Shown: positions 48,181 through 59,490, counted from the first letter of the stretch. The stretch is 64,000 bases of DNA from Ditylenchus dipsaci (GCA_004194705.1 SADC01001275.1:1116001-1180000); one strand, 5' to 3'. Numbers and translations: made by a program. Notes: generated by a model not told the origin, from the letters alone.

Positions 48181-49821
48181 AAAACAGTAATGAAACGAAA
48201 ATCAAAAGCACAAAAGTAATTCTTGCAGAAAAGAGAACAAATTGCAAAAGAAATATTTTCAAGGGCTCTTTCAAACTGAAAATGAAAGAAAACTGAGAAA
48301 TTTGAAAAGATCAAAATAAGATAGCAAAAATAGTGCATGGTCAGCAAATTTGTAGTTCTATTACTGCTACTATTATCTTTTACATCAGTTTTCGCATGTC
48401 TAATTAGTCAAGTGGTGTAAGGTCAATCACTTACACATACACTACCACGTTTATATACACACACACCACCGCCAATAAGATAATAATATTAAGTGGGTAG
48501 ACATTCACATGGGCCATTTGGTTTGGGGAAAAGTGACCCAAAAGGTGGTCTGAACACAACCACTACTGATAAATATTAGCGAGCTGATAAACTTGTGCTA
48601 GATACACCCTTTTTGGTTTAAGAAAGTTACAGATAAAACTGGTGTTGCAAATAAGGCTAGTTTTCTAGTTTAGCAGGATTGCAAGGTTTCATCATTGTGA
48701 TGAAAAAGGAAGCTTTGCTAAAATAACTTTTTAGGAAAATTGCTTAAGATGAAAAGATAAATAGTGATTTTAAACTATTTTCTTGTTATCCTGCTCTATT
48801 TATTTCGGTCTGTTCTGTTTTGTCAAAGAATAAAAGAGATTAAATCTGTGTGTGAAGTTTGGAATTAAAGAAAATAAAACCATTCTGGAACGGATTTTTA
48901 TCAGGCTGCCCCAATTCAAAACCATGTTTTCGGAACTGAGTTTTTAAGCCACCCTTTGAGTAGCTTCTCTCAGACAAGTAATGCGCGTGTTGTAGCTAAT
49001 AAAATGAGCTAAGAAATTGGCGGTAAGTTGCACGAGAGCAGTCTTCATAAGTTAGATCAAAATATAATGATAAAAATTAAATTGGGCCCAGGGTAACGAA
49101 CTTAAAATTTTGAAAAAAATACATTTGGCCAAAAATTGTCATTTTATCCAGTGATTATTGATTTCCGAGCACCGAAAACAAAGATTTTGACGTGAAACCT
49201 TAAAAAAAAGATTTCAGGTGCCAAAAAAAACAAATCTTTTTAAAAAGTACATTTTGATACCCTGATTGGGCCCGATAACTAGCGGTACTAAAGTTAGAAC
49301 TTTTTACTTTGAAAAGGAAAGGCATATTACGAAAGAAATTTCCACAATGATTTTGCATTAAAACAGAATCGTATTACCTAATCGATAAGATATGATATAT
49401 AAGATATATTATTTCTAAAATTCACAAAGACATTGACTTAACATTATCCGAAAAACCACACGGTTGAGCCAATCCTAATCCACGCTGTCTCATCTTGCGC
49501 CTAAAGCTTAGCCTAAATTAGAAAAATATAACAAAAGTTTAGTAAATTTAACAGGGACGATATAAGTTTTAGTAATTTTTCACACTTTTTCACACTTACA
49601 TTTTATCAGAAGTGCTGAGATGATCAAACTGTTCGAATCTCACTAATCTGAGAGATATTTAGTAGATATCCAGTGGGAGTGAGCTAGGCCCTATATTATA
49701 GAGGTTGGTAGATCGAAACCACCCAGTTCTGCAGTAACAGTCGCGGTCAGTCGAATGATCCATTGATCATCCGAGGCAATGAATAACAGTTTTTTTTAAT
49801 TAATACTTCTTGAAAGGGCGC
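48181..49821. other. Intergenic, no gene recognised
   Basis: AT-rich 5' flank of MetE. A TTATATACACACACACC microsatellite lies near 48450. A B-box-like GTGGTTTCGATCTAC on the minus strand near 49710 may be tRNA debris. Confidence 0.35.
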
Positions 49822-50061
49822 TTAAAGAGGCATATCAGTGCGTTACACTGCAAATTAAGACAGGGACCACTAATTTTTCGAAAATCGTCCATGTTTTCAC
49901 TCGTTTCAACTCAAATCTGATATTTATGACCCTTTACTACTTTTGAAAGTTAGGCAGAAATATTTCGTCGGATCAGGTAGAGCGCTTATTGAAAATAGTC
50001 AAGAGAAAATAATTGCTGGTCCCCACCTTAATTGCAGTGTAACGCGCTGTTACGCCTCTTT

Positions 50062-51542
50062 CATACTTGGACGAGCGGCGCCGCAAGCGACGAGCGGCGA
50101 GCGGCGCCCCTTGCCGCGCCGTTCGCCGCTGCATTTTTCAGCCGCCGCTGCCGCCGCCGCTCCATTTTTAGTCTCCGCCGCTGCCTCCGCCGCTCTTTTT
50201 CAGTCAGCGCCGCTGCCGACGCTGCCGACGCTGCTTGTATGAACCTTCAAAATTTGTTTTTATTCATTTTTTCTGCGTTACAAAATAACAAAACACTTAG
50301 ATTGCAGAAGAGGAGGCTTAAATTGTCTTTTTATTGATTTCTTTCACGCGAATCTTTGCGCGTTTCTTGTAGGTACATGTCCACGGCTTCTTCTGCAATC
50401 CGGCTGATTTCGGCAGTAGTGAAGCGTAGTGAGCGGGTGGGGGTTACTTCCTGAATGAATCCAGAGGCAGCATCTTCCGCGTTTGCACTTAACGTTGAGC
50501 CCAAATCCTTGGGAACCGGTTCACGAATGTAGATATCCACCGTTATTTTTATGCATTACTCACACTATTACTGTAAATAAACAGTTGATTAAGTTTCCAA
50601 GTGTATTATCATAAAAATTGTCGATGACTTAAAGTTACAAAAATTCGATAATAAGTGGAGTTAAATTTTTTGACCCTAGTAGCGAATACCCCCCCAACAA
50701 ATTTTTTTTCAAATCAGGTTTAACCATTTCTAAGTAATTCAAATGCGCTGAAAACGATAAAAAACGTGTTTTCGGGCATTTTCTGGCCTAAAAAGTTGAT
50801 TTTTGGAAAAAAAAATTTTTGACCAAAATTCGACTTTTGCCTTGGGGGACCAAGGTATTCTACCTCGTTTGTCACTGGAGCTAGGCAAAAAGAGTCTCTT
50901 TATGCATTTTATGATCAAGAGTCTTGCTCGGAATTATTTCTAAGGTAAGTGAGTGCGCGCATCTCTAACTCTCAAGCCCCTGCGCCCCTTCGGGGCGCAG
51001 GGGCTTGGGGGCTTGGAGTTGAGATGCGCACACCCACATACCTTAGACACAAATCACTCGAAAGTGACTCTGGATGCATGAAAAAGCATGCATACCAGAG
51101 TTTCTTTATGCGGTAGGCCCCAGTTAACAAAACTATGTTCAAATTCCATCTTTTTAGGACTCTAGGTACCATTTTTTAGGTGGTTAACCTTGGTCCCCCA
51201 AGGCAAAAAGTCGAATTTTGGTCAAAAATTTTTTTTTCCAAAAATTAACTTTTTAGGCCAGAAAATGCCCGAAAACACGTTTTTTATCGTTTTCAGCGCA
51301 TTTGATTACTTAGAAATGGTGAAAACCTGATTTGAAAAAAAATTTGTTGGGGGGGGGGTGGTATTCGCTACTAGCGCCAATTTTTTAAATAAAGTAGTAA
51401 ATGAGATTTTTCACACGCTGCTGCCGCCGCCGCTCATTTTTGACCCGCCACTGCCGCCGCCGCTCATTTTTGACCCGCCGCTGCCGCCGCCGCTCATTTT
51501 TGACCCGCCGCTGCCGCTCTTTTTTTTGCGTGTCCAAGTATG
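50062..51542. mobile_element. hAT-like element with GCCGCTGCCGCC words
   Basis: Ends CATACTTGGAC and GTCCAAGTATG, flanked by GCCTCTTT and GCCCCTTT (7 of 8 identical). Iterated GCCGCTGCCGCC words lie inside each end; at the right a 30-bp unit is tandem three times. Like the hAT at 34856 it begins CATA and has GC-rich subterminal words. It contains foldback F4 and a short minus-strand open frame (50540-50331) with an acidic/helical composition that may be a transposase relic. Confidence 0.7.
50676..51374. mobile_element. Foldback element F4 with GC-rich cruciform core
   Basis: Outer ends CTAGTAGCGAATACCCCCCC and inverse; arms of about 260 bp include CCTTGGGGGACCAAGG. The centre, 50937-51048, is the conserved GTCTAAGGTA palindrome with the AAGCCCCTGCGC hairpin. 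Nested inside the hAT element. Confidence 0.8.
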
Positions 51543-51552
51543 GCCCCTTTAA

Positions 51553-52871
51553 CATACTTTTTTACACATTTAGTCTTATTTGTCAGAAAAATATGCAATT
51601 GCTCGCAAGATATCTATTTTTGCGTTATTAAGGAGTCTTGTTTCAAAACCCTAAAGAAAAAAAAGTCCAAAGTCCAGTTGTTGATCCTGTTGGATGGTCA
51701 AAGATAAGCACAAATAAATATTTTCCTTACAATCTAGTGTGAAAACAACCAAAAGGAGCCATAAAAGACAGTTACATCATGCTGATGCAAAGAACTACAC
51801 GCCTTCCTGATTAGCCACCTAGCTGCTCCCGCTATAAATATAAAAAAGATAAGCAGCTCGCCACGGAAACTTCCATTTAAAACTCACACCAGACACCTAC
51901 TAGCTGGTTTGAAAAATGGAAATTTCCAAAAAATTCGTTTCCACTGATGGTTAAGACAAAAAGCACCGAAAAAATTCAAGCAGGAAAATTCCTATTAAAA
52001 TTAAGATAAAAATTATTCACAGAGTCTTAATCAAATATTGGGCGGATTTTTTGAAAATTTGTTTTAGATTGATTTTTACTGATCAAATTAGTTCAAAATC
52101 TTATTGAGATTGACATTTTTTGTTAAGATTGGCAGGATTTATTTTGAATCTAAATTGTTTTTCATTTAGATTTTGGGGTTGGTAAGCTGGAGGGGCTGGG
52201 GGGGGGGGCGGGTTGTGTGTTGGACGTTTTTCACCACCAGCTTTTTTATTTTTTTGAAAAATTTTAAGTGTTGCCGGTGTAAGAGTATAAGAATAGTCGT
52301 TTAAAATTAGTTGGTAATCAGTAAAAGTTAGCCGAAAGGATTATCATAATTTTTATCTAAAACATATTTGAGCTTTTTTAAATTTCGAAAGTAACCAAAC
52401 AGCAAAATATCTAGGAACTAAACGCAGCGAAAAAAATTGAAAAAGGTAAAAAAGTAAATCAAAATATCTAAAAGTGCAACTGGCCCTGAGAAGTAAATAT
52501 CAAAGTATTCGAAGTTTTATATTTGTTTACCTGGGGTATTTGAAACCACATCATAAAAAAGAAAAAAAAATACTTATTAGAATTTTTTATGAATTCTAAG
52601 GGTTAAATTGATAGTGAAAGGACGAGAAAATTTTGGAACTTAAATTTCAAAGCTACACTAAATACCGAGGTCTTGCAAAGAATGATTTAACTGAAGTTTT
52701 CTAGGTCAAAGCCGTTCAAAATTAGCACTTTGGGCTTGAAGTAGTCGATTACTCTCAGTTTTTCATTCACAAAATCAGCCAAATGCTAAAAAAGCAAACC
52801 ACGTGAGAACCTCGGTTCACCCTCTGGTTTCGGCCAATTGAAATTTCACACTAGTAAAGAGCGGTTGAACA
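51553..52871. other. No gene recognised
   Basis: AT-rich intergenic sequence between MetE and MTHFR. Confidence 0.4.
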
Positions 52872-52875
52872 CATA

Positions 52876-53044
52876 CCTTATTTACTCTAATAGTAGCTCC
52901 ACCCCCTGAAAATCGGCCTATTTAGGCCGATTTTGCCCCCCCTCTAATTGTAGCCCGTCCCCCAGTAGTTTTTTCAATTTTTTAATTGTAGCCCGTCCCC
53001 CGTCCCCCTTAGTAGCCGCGGTGCTACTATTAGAGTAAATACGG
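52876..53044. mobile_element. CCGTATT-end MITE with word GTAGC/GTAGCCCGTCCCC
   Basis: A 169-bp TA-flanked element; ends CCTTATTTACTCTAATAGTA and inverse of CCGTATTTACTCTAATAGTA. AATTGTAGCCCGTCCCC is repeated twice. Confidence 0.8.
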
Positions 53045-53097
53045 TAATTGTAACAGTCATATAAAAAATAATTTAACTGATAGATCTTTTTTTTAAA

Positions 53098-53481
53098 GGG
53101 GGACTTCTACGGCTACTTTTTGACATCGACCACTACTTCACTTCACATACACTTTTTCACGTATTTAGTTTTATTATCTCAGATTTTTTTACACGGTTTT
53201 GTAGCTGAGATTTTTCTCTGTCGATTAAGTGATCAAACAGCCTGATTAAAAATAATTTTTGTGAAAATCACAACAAACTCACACTAAAAACCGTGGTTTT
53301 TTACCTAGGTGTTTTAGTGGAGTTTCGCCTTATATTTAGTGTGATTTTCTAGAAAATTATTTTTAATCAGGGTGTTCGACCACTCAATTGACAGAGAAAA
53401 ATCTCAGCTACAGAACGGTATGAAAGTATCGGAGATAAGAAAACAAAATATGTGAAAAAATGTAGTCGTAGAAGTGCCCTC
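53098..53481. repeat. Foldback, ACTTCTACGGCTAC arms
   Basis: Inverted arms of about 170 bp (GGACTTCTACGGCTAC and CTGAGATTTTTCTCTGTC with inverses), centred near 53290. Confidence 0.8.
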
Positions 53482-54031
53482 TTTTAATTTTGCTAAATAG
53501 GCTAAGAAAGTATATGTGCTCATTTGGCATCAGGTATAAAAAGGTTAGCAGTTTGTCATCCACCACTTTTTATTATATTTTTTTCTGATCAAGTCTTATC
53601 AAACAAGTAATTTTTTCTCAGATTTCGCTTGCTAACTTCTGCTTCTTTAAAATATCGTAAGAGTTTCACTTCAGATGAAATTTTTTGTGTGAAAATAACA
53701 ATTTTTCGATTCTTAAACATCTAAGAAAAATAAAAACAACATTTATAATAAAAAGCTTTTAAAAACTTTTTTCCACCCAGCTAATATCATCACATTAAAA
53801 GTAGGTCAACCGAAAAGAAAATATAACATGTTGCTTTGATCACTTTTGATTGCTATTCAAAATTATATTTTGATGTACAAAATTGTATAGTTGTGATATT
53901 TGCATTGGTTACTTGCATCCTTGTTCTTCTTATCTCAATCAGTTAATTTAAGCTTTCTTCTTGCCTATTCCACTACACCAATCTCTCTTTACTATTACTA
54001 TTGACTAGAGCCAGCCAACTAGAAGTCAATC

Positions 54032-54039
54032 AATCGGTT
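54032..54039 (+). promoter_or_regulatory. AATCGGTT leader motif before MTHFR start
   Basis: AATCGGTT begins 12 nt before the MTHFR ATG. The same 8-mer precedes the start codons of both Tyr-rich genes (inside CTTTAATCGGTT). A TATAAAAA is at 53535 but lies about 500 bp from the ATG. Confidence 0.3.
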
Positions 54040-54043
54040 AAAC

Positions 54044-56678
54044 ATGCTAGCCGAGCAGATAAACCGCCATATAGACGACCAGACAACATTCTTCTCCTTG
54101 GAATTCGCCCCTCCTCAAGTCCCCAAAACCTCTACTCTTGCCAAGGAACTGGCTAAATTTGGAAGAACACTAAGCAAATTGAAGGAGGCAAACCCTCTGT
54201 ACGTGGATGTCACCTGGTTTGTGCGCAATGATCCGGGTAGGCTTTAGTTTAAAGTGGGAAGGGCGCGCAGGTGGCTTGCAAATCATAATGCGAATATTTT
54301 GAACTCTCAGGTATGCATGCTTTTTCATGCATCCAGAGTCTCTTTTGAGTGATTTGTGTCTAAGGTATGTGGGTGTGCGCCTCTCAACTCCAAGCCCCCT
54401 GCGCCCTCTAAGGGACGCAGAGGTCTTAAGAGTTAGAGATGCGCGTACTTACCTTAGACATGATTCCGAGAAGTACTCTTGATCAAAAAATGCATATAGC
54501 GTCTATTTTTGCCACGGCCCAGTTGTAAAACATGGTATGACAGTCGAAGAATACAAATATTCAGCTTTTTACGTTCTGAAATAAAAGTGGCCCCCTTTTA
54601 TTTCCTTCCCCTCCCTATACAGCCCTTAATCCCTTCAAAAATCAAAAGGCGCCAATTTAAATTTTTCAAATTTTGACTAAAAACCATGTAACACCCCCCT
54701 GCGGTTCTATTTTTTTTCTCAGAATCAAAAACGGCTTTATCATGAAATCGGGGTCGAGAAACACGAACATGAGGTTATCTCCTCCATCCGAGCCTCCTCG
54801 TGGGGGAGGGATTCGTCACTTCAACCAATTTTGATAACAAACTTGTAAATAAAATGTGAAAAAATGATGTGAAAAATAGTGTGATCACCCAGGGGAATTT
54901 GAACCTGATAGCTGAAAGTATTCGCATTATGATTTGCACCCCCCCCCCCCCCTTAAAAGTTTTAGAAATTTTGAAACTTTTAAGTTGGGAAAATTGAAAA
55001 AATCGGTTATATATGTTTAAGGGTTATTGATAGTGGTTGTCAGGAGAAAATCTGGAAAAACACCCTCAAAATTTTAAAGTGAAAGATCCGGGTTGTCAAA
55101 ATGAACCACTATTCAAGTAGTCCGAAGCAGTTTTTATAGTTAGCTTTTTTCCGGTTACCGAAATTTTTACTCTGGATCCGGCTCAGGCTCCAGTTTTTAC
55201 AAAAATCCGATCCGGCTCTAGCTTAAAGCCGAGCAGAGTCAGAGCTAAACTATAGCCTAAGCAGTATACAGATCAACACGGTCGGAAACACGATACTTAG
55301 TAATTAATGCAAACTAATTGCCCAATCGACTGAATATTTTAGTAGCGTTTCTTTTTGTTAACCACGATGCCCTTTTCAGGCAATCTATCCATCCCCAACT
55401 CGTCCACCTCAATCGCCGTATTATGCCAGCAAAACCATGGCTTAGAGACCATGCTGCACATCTGTTGCAACGGCAACAAAAAGAAGATACAGAGCTGTAC
55501 CTTAAGCAAGCTCTAGCCCACGGCATCAACAATATTCTAGCCTTGAAAGGTGATGATCCAAAGAGACCAATAACAACATTACTTCCAACAGCTATTATGC
55601 CCAAGATCTGGTTAAGTGGACCAGGGAGCTCGGTAATGAGCAGGTAACAGTCGCAGTGGCTGGTCACCAATAGGTCATCCAGCTTGCAGCTCCTACACCG
55701 ACCATCTTATGCATTTGAAAAACAAGGTGGATGCAGGAGCCGATCTAGTGGTCACTCAGTTCTTCTTTGAGACTAACACTTTTGCCAAGTTTTTGAGGGA
55801 TTGCAAAGATATCGGGGTAAAAGTGCCGATTCTGCCTGGAATTTTACTGTATAGGGTGAGTAGTTTTTCAATATTGAAGCTTTTAATATAAAATTTTTTA
55901 AACATATTTTGGCTGACCGAGTTCAGACTAAGTGTGAAAAAAAACAAAGACAACTTATTTTCAGAGTGCAACCAGTGTGATCAACATATCCAAGCTGTCA
56001 GGTGTGCCCATTCCAGCCAGCGCAGCCAAAGTATTAGAAGCTAACAGAGCGTACCCCCAAAGAGTCAAGGCCTTCGCCTTGTACAGAGCCTACCAAATGT
56101 GCCATGAAATCTTGTCTGAAGGGCATTCCAATGGTGTTCACATCTTCACAATGAATCAAAAGAAAGAAACTGGGTAAGTTTTGACAAGGGCGTCGGATTG
56201 TCGTTGGTCTGCTTGGAGTGTCGTATACGCCAGTCGCCTTCGAAAAGCGACAATTTTTATGCCAATTTTGCTGAAGTGTCTTGTATTTTTGTTCGAAAAA
56301 TAACAACGTTATCAATTTTGCCGAGCATCTCTAAAAAAATTAAACTTTCACTTTTCTCGATATTCCGGTAAAAGTTGTTTGGGCTAGACTCATAATTCAT
56401 ATTTGGCAAAAGACGTCAAAAGGGACATAAAGAAAATTGTCAGACACAGAAGGGTCAAGTTATCGCGGGGTACACATGATCGGAACTCTTTGTCAATACA
56501 AACAACTGTATAAGAATTTAAATTTCTGTATTTTAGTATGTTGCTGAGACGGTTAGGTATTTGGAACAGGATCAATGTAGATGTGCACCGTGTATTAAAT
56601 AGACCTACCAAAAATGTGCAATGTATTTACTACCGCAAGAAAAAGACACTTCTTCGCCTAGACTCTCACAGTGGATAA
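54044..56678 (+). CDS. MTHFR: Methylenetetrahydrofolate reductase, catalytic domain, with frame breaks
   Basis: Reduces 5,10-methylene-THF to 5-methyl-THF (FAD enzyme), supplying the methyl donor used by MetE. Exons 54044-54236, 55380-55855, 55965-56173 and 56537-56678, GT-AG throughout, about 340 residues once frame is allowed for. Seen: FFSLEFAPP (the catalytic Glu), NPLYVDVTW, STSIAV then GLETMLHICC, NNILALKGDDP (the FAD-site Asp), YAQDLVKWTRELG, VDAGADLVVTQFFFET, VPILPGI, NGVHIFTMN, and LLRRLGIW in exon 4 before a stop. Exon 2 has three single-base deletions, near 55455, 55570 and 55668; their sum restores frame, so exit phase is correct. No C-terminal regulatory (SAM-binding) domain was found, unlike animal and fungal enzymes of about 600 or more residues; exon 4 is the least certain. 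Either a catalytic-only enzyme with assembly errors or a young pseudogene. Confidence 0.8.
54277..54938. mobile_element. Foldback element F5 with GC-rich cruciform core, in MTHFR intron 1
   Basis: Outer arms TGCAAATCATAATGCGAATA and inverse; core at 54356-54462 in the same orientation as F2. The core hairpin is more diverged than in the other copies (CCCTGCGCCCTCTAAGGGAC). The core is off-centre. Confidence 0.65.
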
Positions 56679-58331
56679 ATTTTTTTGGAATCTTTGCAAT
56701 CTATGCGGATCTAGTCAGCTCTTTCAACAACGTCCTTCAAATAATTGTTGTATGTAAAGTCGTGTGATAACATCTTGCTGTATTGAAGAGAGTATTAAAT
56801 AAATATGTGAAAAATTAGGAAAAAGTTCAAAATTCAATACAAATATCTCTTAAATGCGCACACTATGATGCAGCCCTTATTCCAAAAAGAAATTACATAT
56901 TAGATTACAAGTCAAATACGAATATTCCAAAAACATCAAAATTTGACGTGAAAGTTCCTTATTTGGGTGTCCATAAATGGGGCAGTGTGACAGAGAGTTG
57001 TTATGGGACAAGTTAGTTCACGCCTGGAGTCCGACCCTTTTCCACCTTTTTTTTTAAATTTTCGCCACTAGTTTTTATGGCCGATTTAGATCTGAAGATT
57101 GCAAGGACTCAATTTTTGCAATTCGATTTTTAAAAATCCTGCAATTTTCTTATTCAGACACGAGATATTGTGAGTAATAAGGTGTTCGTTTATCAAGACC
57201 CATAAGTCTTAGTGACAAAACCTATATAATTTTGAAAGAACGACGGGTAAAATCATAATCCCTGAAATTTTTCGGGACTTGACTAGCCAAAGACAATATA
57301 AAATCGTCAAAAATTAGGACACCATCGCCAAGCTTTTTAACACCGGAAAAACCGTATGTCCTGAAAGTATATTCTTGTGCAGAATTTCACGCTGAACACG
57401 ATGGTGAAAAAAATTGACAAAAAGTCACCATATGGTGTTCGCTGCCCTTGTGAACCGACCAAGTCACGATTTTTATCTATGCAACTTTAAAAAGGTAGAC
57501 CATGCAAATTTTTATAACAGACGAAACTAGTTTAATGTGCGAAAAAAGCGCAGATTACGAGCTTTCCAATGACATATTGTTAAGGTATTTACGACAGTCG
57601 AATAAAAAAGTTTTAGCTTGAAGAAATAATTGTTTTTATTTTTTAAAACGTTGTTCATACAACAATATGCACAAAAAAGCGTGAAAACGCCATTTTTTAG
57701 TGAATGGTAGATACTATGCGACAGAGCAGGAAAAACTGCACCAGATAGTACTTTGAAAAAAAATAAGGCTTTTGGAGTGTTAAGCAAACCGTCGAAAGTA
57801 AATTCTTAAAATCATGTTTGCCTGAAACTTTGATTTCGCTAATACAACCTCGATTTCTGACACAGAATTCGTGTTCAGCATGGCCGATTTACTTTAGAAA
57901 CAGCTCTTTAATTTGCCCACTCATTATCAAATTTCAAATTCCCCTCGAGACAAAAAAATATTTAAACTCAAATTTTTTCAAATCCAAGGTGAAACTTTTT
58001 CATTTCATTGTCGTAAATGGTGCGCCTCTAGGTTACCAATTCACATTTCGCCAACGTTTTCTTTTTACCAACGTCGTATTTTTACCGCTATCTTCTTATT
58101 ACCAACGATTCTTTTTACCAATGGTATCTTTCTACCAAAAACTTTTTTTACCAACAGATTCTTTTTACCAAAAACTCTTTCTGCTAATAGATTCTTTTTA
58201 CTGATACCATTAGTTTATCTGTACATGATATTATTCATGCAATTTTTTATCAGCTAAAATATAAAAAACTAGTGTGGTTTTATTGCAACAACTATCCCTT
58301 GTAAGTATTCTTCTGGAGTCATAATTCTAGC

Positions 58332-59490
58332 TTAATCTCTTGGGAGGCGCAATACTTGTTCCTTGATTCTCTTATCGCGTTCTATGTGTGCATGCCGGTT
58401 TCTACCTCCCCTATTACTCAACCAGTCATAATAATCATTTTCACAGTCGGAAGAGTAGGAAAGTCGCAGCTTCATCATGAATTCCAATATAGGAGGATGC
58501 GTGACACCATTAGCAAGTCTTTTTAAACTGCTGTTATTGGCCTCGTTAAAGTTGTTTGACCTTGGGCGACCGTTAGTAGTATAGTACCCCCTTTTTCGGC
58601 GGTAGCTAAGGAAGGGAAGGAGATTATGAGAGCGGCATGAGAGTGAAATATTCTATGATTCGGGAAAGGTCAAATTGAAATCAAATTTCGAGAATAGTTC
58701 AGTTTAATACTAATTGAAAAGTCCTAGTCTAAGCCTGAACAGTGTTTGAAAGCAAGCTAAGTTATTTTTATTTTTTGTGATAACCCGAGTGTTAAATAAT
58801 TATATATGAGCATGAGTTAGTTTTGATTTTTTGTAATAACACAAGTCTAAAATCATACAATTTAGAACAAAGTTATTTCTTGAACTCTTGTAATAATTTG
58901 AGTCTGAAATATCTATTTGTAAGAGCAATTCCATTTGTTGCTATTTAAGCAATTATACCAATATATTTATAAAATGAAAAAAATTGAGACTAGCTACCCA
59001 GATTAGGTCTCTAATTCAGAACAGTTATGTGAAAACTTAGAATAGTATATTCATTTTTAAAACCGTGTATTACAAAAAAAAAACTAACTATCTCATATAT
59101 AATTATATTAACACTCGGGTATCACAAAAAAAATAAAAATAACTTAGGCTTGGCTTTCAAACACTGTTCAGGCTTAGACTAGGACATTTCAATTATTGTA
59201 TTAAACTGAACTATTCTCGAAATTTGATTTCAATTTGACCTTTCCCGAATCATAGAATATTTTCACTCTCATGCCGCTCTCATAATCTCCTTCCCTTCCT
59301 TAGCTACCCGCCGAAAAAGGGGGTACTATACTACTACCGTTAAGGACACGGTCATACACATTCCACAGTTGATGTGCAAACATAGGTTCAGCGCCGTGAC
59401 CACCAAATAAGTGTTGTAAAACCAATTAAAAAGTGGTTGCAGCTCCGGCATATCCACCATATGTTCATAGAAAACATTAAATAGTGCAAA
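58332..59490 (-). pseudogene. MULE-type transposase C-terminal part, split by a foldback insertion
   Basis: Minus-strand segments 59490-59342 and 58574-58332 read continuously once the insertion 58575-59335 is ignored. They contain LQPLFNWFYNTY, FAHQLWNVYDRVLNGRPRSN followed by NF-E-A-N, and a Cys/Asp/Arg-rich end stopping at 58332. The W-N-V-Y...G-x-PR-NN block is characteristic of MULE/FLYWCH-associated transposases. A one-base frame break occurs between NTY and the following GGHG. Inactive. Confidence 0.7.
58575..59335. mobile_element. Foldback element with 6-bp target duplication, inside the MULE transposase
   Basis: Ends AGTAGTATAGTACCCCC and inverse; arms of about 370 bp meet near 58960. 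The duplication ACCGTT flanks it (58569-58574 and 59336-59341). No coding sequence. Confidence 0.85.

Larger units (their letters stand above)
49826..51548. mobile_element. TTAA-flanked piggyBac-like MITE split near its right tip by a hAT element
   Basis: Left end AGAGGCATATCAGTGCGTTA after TTAA; inner block CAGGGACCAC and inverse at 50010-50025; right inverted end GTAACGCGCTGTTACGCCTC. The last bases before TTAA are duplicated around the hAT insertion. Same family as 8769-9087. Confidence 0.7.

Noticed and set aside
50032..50337. Ala/Arg-rich open frames
   Set aside because: They come from the GCCGCTGCC word array of the hAT-like element.
53535..53542. TATAAAAA as the MTHFR core promoter
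   Set aside because: It is about 500 bp from the start codon without evidence for a leader intron; the other TATA boxes here are 45-60 nt from the ATG.
57818..58257. 128- and 114-codon plus-strand frames
   Set aside because: They translate the TTTTTACCAA tandem array in the MULE arm; repetitive FYQ/LPT content is an artefact.
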